Part shown: piece after piece, positions 62,501 to 64,000 of the stretch
Layout: the number at the start of each line of letters is the position of its first letter
Position numbering within the stretch: the first letter of the stretch is position 1
Assembly: GCF_003071065.1 (NCBI RefSeq)
Contig: NZ_QCXX01000001.1
Location: 864,971 to 928,970, forward strand
Direction: 5' to 3'
Origin: Sphingobacterium athyrii
GTDB lineage: Bacteria > Bacteroidota > Bacteroidia > Sphingobacteriales > Sphingobacteriaceae
DNA: 64,000 bases
The notes under the pieces: model-generated
The model's database searches: none
What the model was told of the DNA's origin: nothing
What the model saw: the letters and a program-made list of their open reading frames with translations, nothing else
Translations under genes and position numbers: made by a program

Positions 62501-62741
62501 TTAGGTTTACTCCTTCATTCGCTGTAATTGTAAATTTACCCGCAGCATCGGTCTGTACGGAAGTGAGCGCGGAATTTCCCTGTGCCCCTACAACAACAAC
62601 TGTAACTCCTGCCAATGGAACTTTTTTCTCCGAGTCCATGACCGTCCCCGATATCTTAATCTGTGAAAAAACATGATGGGACAGCAATAACATAAAGACA
62701 ATTCCGAGCACCCTAAGGTGCATTTTTAAAATTTCTTTCAT
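59568..62741 (-). CDS. SusC/RagA-family TonB-linked outer-membrane transporter
   Basis: A 1057-residue TonB-dependent transporter. It has a signal peptide (ending HHVFSQ), a carboxypeptidase-regulatory-like domain (about 30-110), a TonB box followed by plug (about 115-245: LDETVVVGYTTQKKGLLAGS, RIRTASSWNASPTLYVIDGK, EIEEVSILKDAATTAAYGAR) and a 22-strand barrel ending SFNAGVSLTF. The phrase GARAGAGVVLVTTKRGKAG is a SusC signature. It imports oligosaccharides bound by SusD using proton-motive force via TonB. It is the first gene of the susCD operon and is preceded by a complex intergenic region. Confidence 0.95.
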   Translation of the reverse strand: MKEILKMHLRVLGIVFMLLLSHHVFSQIKISGTVMDSEKKVPLAGVTVVVVGAQGNSALTSVQTDAAGKFTITANEGVNLKATMIGYNPITVVAKQGVLIAMVSSTVALDETVVVGYTTQKKGLLAGSVASVKFKEADIEIPTTSVGNLLAGRMPGLYVSTPSGVPGAQPNIRIRTASSWNASPTLYVIDGKVTIDAAEFNNLSPNEIEEVSILKDAATTAAYGARAGAGVVLVTTKRGKAGKVAINYSVNTGRDVRGKNMELTSIMEWGQIQNRIWGEAGGPANTPWTETAKAYFKDRDFGGGKGYGFDHLKDVYVNPSITTHNLSASGGTDKLQYFIGASYVNQETFIKNTNEKKYNVRTNITANLTKNVSVFAGLSLNNNKFNSPEGDWTGDMFPKLLLWQPYMPSFTATGLPVDYFWISNKSGEAQGLSGYNKSEGLKSVVNLSLTYKMPFLEGLSAKVGYIKTFNNSNQKIYSHPFTYYQLAQIEPVVWDLNNIVGERLTYHTPGIQKLAAWNQEDQINLQLNFERDFGQHHVNAALVYERQERSYDGIDAKINGFPIYMTDQWWASTGGSGVVGGTATKSINNSYGFLPTVGRKSYIGQFAYDYADKYVATFTYRYDGSANFPKDKRWGFFPSVSAAWVISKENFFKNVNGIESLKVRASVGLTGNDFVAINPNGAKDDANAKRWQYEDKYVTGNNVIFGETPTLNPGIQYDVLPNANITWEKYLNKNFGVDISFLKHFNATAEYWETRTYDILSTRIQSTPPTFSRPLPSVNYGEMKANGIDLSVNYMNRTGDLNYNIGLNFTYGNSWYTIRDLNITYDYQNLIGNGRSANMITGYKVDRMLRNQADVDALLAAHPGYNFKGNAPKPGQFAYKDFNGDNTINENDITVLNKSNNPKVLGLNLSADWKGLSITANFNGSLGYKKSFNNLSGGVEWNRMWRPWANESWSPENTDAWLPYRYSANDEVAQVNTSGSNFWLADASFVRLKFLNIAYNLPQRWYKKYANNIRFYVSGSNLFVISKFNKKFYDPEMDAGTSFPIVKSFNAGVSLTF

Positions 62742-62898
62742 AATTTCGAGTTTTTTGGTTTTTCAGAGGTATATTTTATTAATACATCCGTTAACAACAA
62801 ATAAAAGCCGAATATTTCAGCCAAACCACGCTAATCTTAGCAAACATCTATGTTTTTTTACTTCGCTATTTCACTTTCAGATAGACTTATGAAAAAAA

Positions 62899-62934
62899 TT
62901 AACGCCCTTTACAGTATCCTGTAAAGGGCGTTAA
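62899..62934 (-). terminator. Perfect 16-bp hairpin, terminator-like on the minus strand
   Basis: TTAACGCCCTTTACAG (62899-62914) pairs perfectly with CTGTAAAGGGCGTTAA (62919-62934) with a 4-base loop. On the minus strand it is followed by a run of seven T within AATTTTTTTC. It lies 158 bp before the susC start. A minus-strand transcript from the right, or antisense to the AraC remnant, would end here. Confidence 0.65.
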
Positions 62935-62944
62935 AATTAGAAAT

Positions 62945-63094
62945 GTAAATGAGCTGTTAGTCAAACTTATCAGCGTCATATGTAGTATGCGCCTCGGAAA
63001 AATCGTCCATGAATTACAGCTAAGTGACGAAAGTCATCTTTTAAAATTATTTAAAAAACAAAAAGGACTTACACGGAATGGATACAGAAAATAA
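62945..63094 (+). pseudogene. C-terminal remnant of an AraC-family regulator gene
   Basis: An open frame (with an ATG at 62987) whose translation IVHELQLSDESHLLKLFKKQ followed by KGLTRNGYRK is the second helix-turn-helix and end of an AraC/XylS regulator (compare ELGFSDESHFSRFFKKHTGLTPxEYRK). The stop codon is where full-length AraC proteins end. No N-terminal domain is present upstream, so this is a deleted gene tail. It lies immediately upstream of susC, where an AraC activator is often found. Its loss suggests the role passed to another regulator, such as the intact AraC at 43736. Confidence 0.68.
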
Positions 63095-63102
63095 AAATCT
63101 TA

Positions 63103-63144
63103 ACAAAAAAAACACCCGATAGCATGGGGTACTCCGGGTGTTTT
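63103..63144 (-). terminator. Second hairpin of the susC upstream region
   Basis: AAAACACCCG (63109-63118) pairs perfectly with CGGGTGTTTT (63135-63144). The A-run 63103-63112 gives a T-run after the stem on the minus strand. On the plus strand it also follows the AraC remnant and would act as its weak terminator. The two hairpins bracket the remnant. Confidence 0.55.
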
Positions 63145-63359
63145 AGCCATATTATTAACCTATTTTATGAAAAGTGCCCGTGATGGGCAACACTAAAGTA
63201 GAAAAAAACTTTGTATAAACAAAATAAAAAGTAAAAAAAATAGATTTTCAACTTCAGCTAAACCGGTTAAACATTGATTTAGACAAACAACATAATCTTC
63301 TTTATCCGGTACACAAGCTCGGGCCTAATTAATCCCAAATCCGATAGTAACATCGTAAT

Positions 63360-63427
63360 TACAGGGATATAACAGGGGGTTAACAGGGGTTTAGCAGGGG
63401 TAATTCCCTGTTAACTCCCTATTAATA
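63360..63427. repeat. 11-bp helically phased CAGGG/CCCTG array
   Basis: CAGGG starts at 63362, 63373, 63384 and 63395, and its inverse CCCTG/CCCTA at 63406 and 63417, all with an exact 11-bp period. The unit is close to TTAACAGGGGT. Four direct copies face two inverted copies around the centre near 63402. Equal faces of the helix suggest cooperative protein binding or a minisatellite. It lies in the gap between the susC start and the Crp-like gene. Confidence 0.75.
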
Positions 63428-63623
63428 CAGTATAAAAGTAGTGTTATTTCACTTTTAATTTCGAAAATGGTATTAACTTGGTAATAAGACGTATACTACG
63501 ACGCTATTCCATCCTTCCTATCCAGTGAATAATCAAAAATATATAGGCGCTCCCAAAAGAAGATACACGGCTCTGAGATTAGGAGATTTTGCTTAATTTT
63601 AGTCCATTAAATAACTGTAAGCT

Positions 63624-64000
63624 ATGACCGGTCGCGAAATTCTCAGGCAACATATCAATAAAACCGTCCATTTAAATGATGAACAATTTGATTATTTCTT
63701 TTCTTTTTTCAAACCGGTATCCTTTAAAAAGAAACAATCGATTATCAATATTGGCGATACGGTGGAATGCGAATATTTTGTCCTCAATGGCTGCCTAAAA
63801 ACTTTTGTTGTCAATGCTGAACAAAAAATGCATATTCTACAGTTTGCCACACAAACTTGGTGGGCATCCGATTATAATGCCTTACACAACTATATGAAAG
63901 CAACTGTCAACCTAGATTGTGTAAGCGATGCAGATACGCTTTGTCTACTTGCTGAGGACCGTGAACGTGTATGCAAGGAAATCCATGAAGTGGAGACATT
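63624..64000 (+). CDS. Crp/Fnr-family regulator (partial, cut by window end)
   Basis: The first 125 codons of a regulator that continues past the window. The start ATG at 63624 gives MTGREILRQHINKTVHLNDE, then SFKKKQSIINIGDTVECEYF and VLNGCLKTFV, a cyclic-nucleotide-binding beta-roll of the Crp/Fnr family in its Bacteroidota form. The DNA-binding domain is beyond the end. It is divergent from susC across the region containing the phased repeat, so it is a candidate controller of that locus; this is inference. Confidence 0.85.
   Translation, partial: MTGREILRQHINKTVHLNDEQFDYFFSFFKPVSFKKKQSIINIGDTVECEYFVLNGCLKTFVVNAEQKMHILQFATQTWWASDYNALHNYMKATVNLDCVSDADTLCLLAEDRERVCKEIHEVET

Noticed and set aside
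62889-62924. Short plus-strand frame MKKINALYSIL running into the hairpin at 62899-62934
   Set aside because: Only 11 codons, ends in the stem of the hairpin, and looks like a coincidence.
63360-63427. Phased CAGGG array considered as a CRISPR array or a transposon end
   Set aside because: The unit is only 11 bp with no spacers, and no inverted terminal repeat or transposase gene is nearby.

Overview
The window looks like a chromosomal segment of a Bacteroidota bacterium, most likely of the Sphingobacteriaceae (Sphingobacterium-like). Supporting signs are a SusC/SusD pair, several TonB-dependent receptors with carboxypeptidase-regulatory-like N-termini, lipoproteins with a Cys right after the signal peptide, LytS/LytTR signalling, a TAnnTTTG-type -7 promoter element, almost no Shine-Dalgarno sequences, and moderate-to-low GC. 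The genus is inferred from protein style only. I saw no rRNA, tRNA, CRISPR array, prophage or intact insertion sequence.

Layout. 0-3.5 kb: an ABC-ATPase remnant, then a glycine-betaine/proline uptake operon (proV-proW-proX, minus strand). 3.9-11 kb: a minus-strand operon of TonB receptor, DUF4876-type lipoprotein, DUF6850-type outer-membrane protein and di-haem cytochrome c peroxidase, with a complete promoter and a dyad that resembles one at the siderophore-type receptor at 33.8 kb. 11.3-14.1 kb: a purple-acid-phosphatase-like enzyme, the 3' stump of a deleted susD, a radical SAM protein and a GNAT acetyltransferase. 14.4-16 kb: a cold-shock-domain protein and two small membrane proteins. 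16-23.8 kb: GH29 alpha-L-fucosidase coupled to an exported Gfo/Idh/MocA oxidoreductase, an FAD dehydrogenase, a second oxidoreductase, a YdeI-like protein and an aldo/keto reductase. 24-28.5 kb: LytS kinase, LytTR regulator and an outer-membrane receptor. 28.5-32 kb: HAD hydrolase, DoxX, Crp-like regulator and a DoxX-like membrane protein. 32-36.5 kb: a lipoprotein related to cholesterol-dependent cytolysins but without domain 4, and a siderophore-type TonB receptor.

The last 26 kb (36.7-62.7 kb) is a large polysaccharide-utilisation region. SusC/SusD bind and import oligosaccharides. Exported candidate enzymes are GH120 (beta-xylosidase type), GH43, a DUF5054/GH38-like protein, a six-hairpin-fold protein and two paralogous ~800-residue proteins of unknown family, one of them split by a one-base frameshift. 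An AraC regulator, a lipoprotein mutarotase, a sodium/solute symporter, an enolase-superfamily dehydratase-like protein and an aldo/keto reductase suggest uptake and non-phosphorylating oxidation of a deoxy- or related sugar. An ECF sigma factor and a MutS-related ATPase sit inside the region. Upstream of susC lie an AraC C-terminal remnant between two hairpins and an 11-bp-phased repeat array, followed by a Crp/Fnr gene cut by the window end.

The most interesting items are the D4-less cytolysin-like lipoprotein, the pair of unknown PUL proteins with a shared inserted domain, the phased 11-bp array, the shared operator-like dyads at two receptor promoters, and three candidate LytTR boxes.
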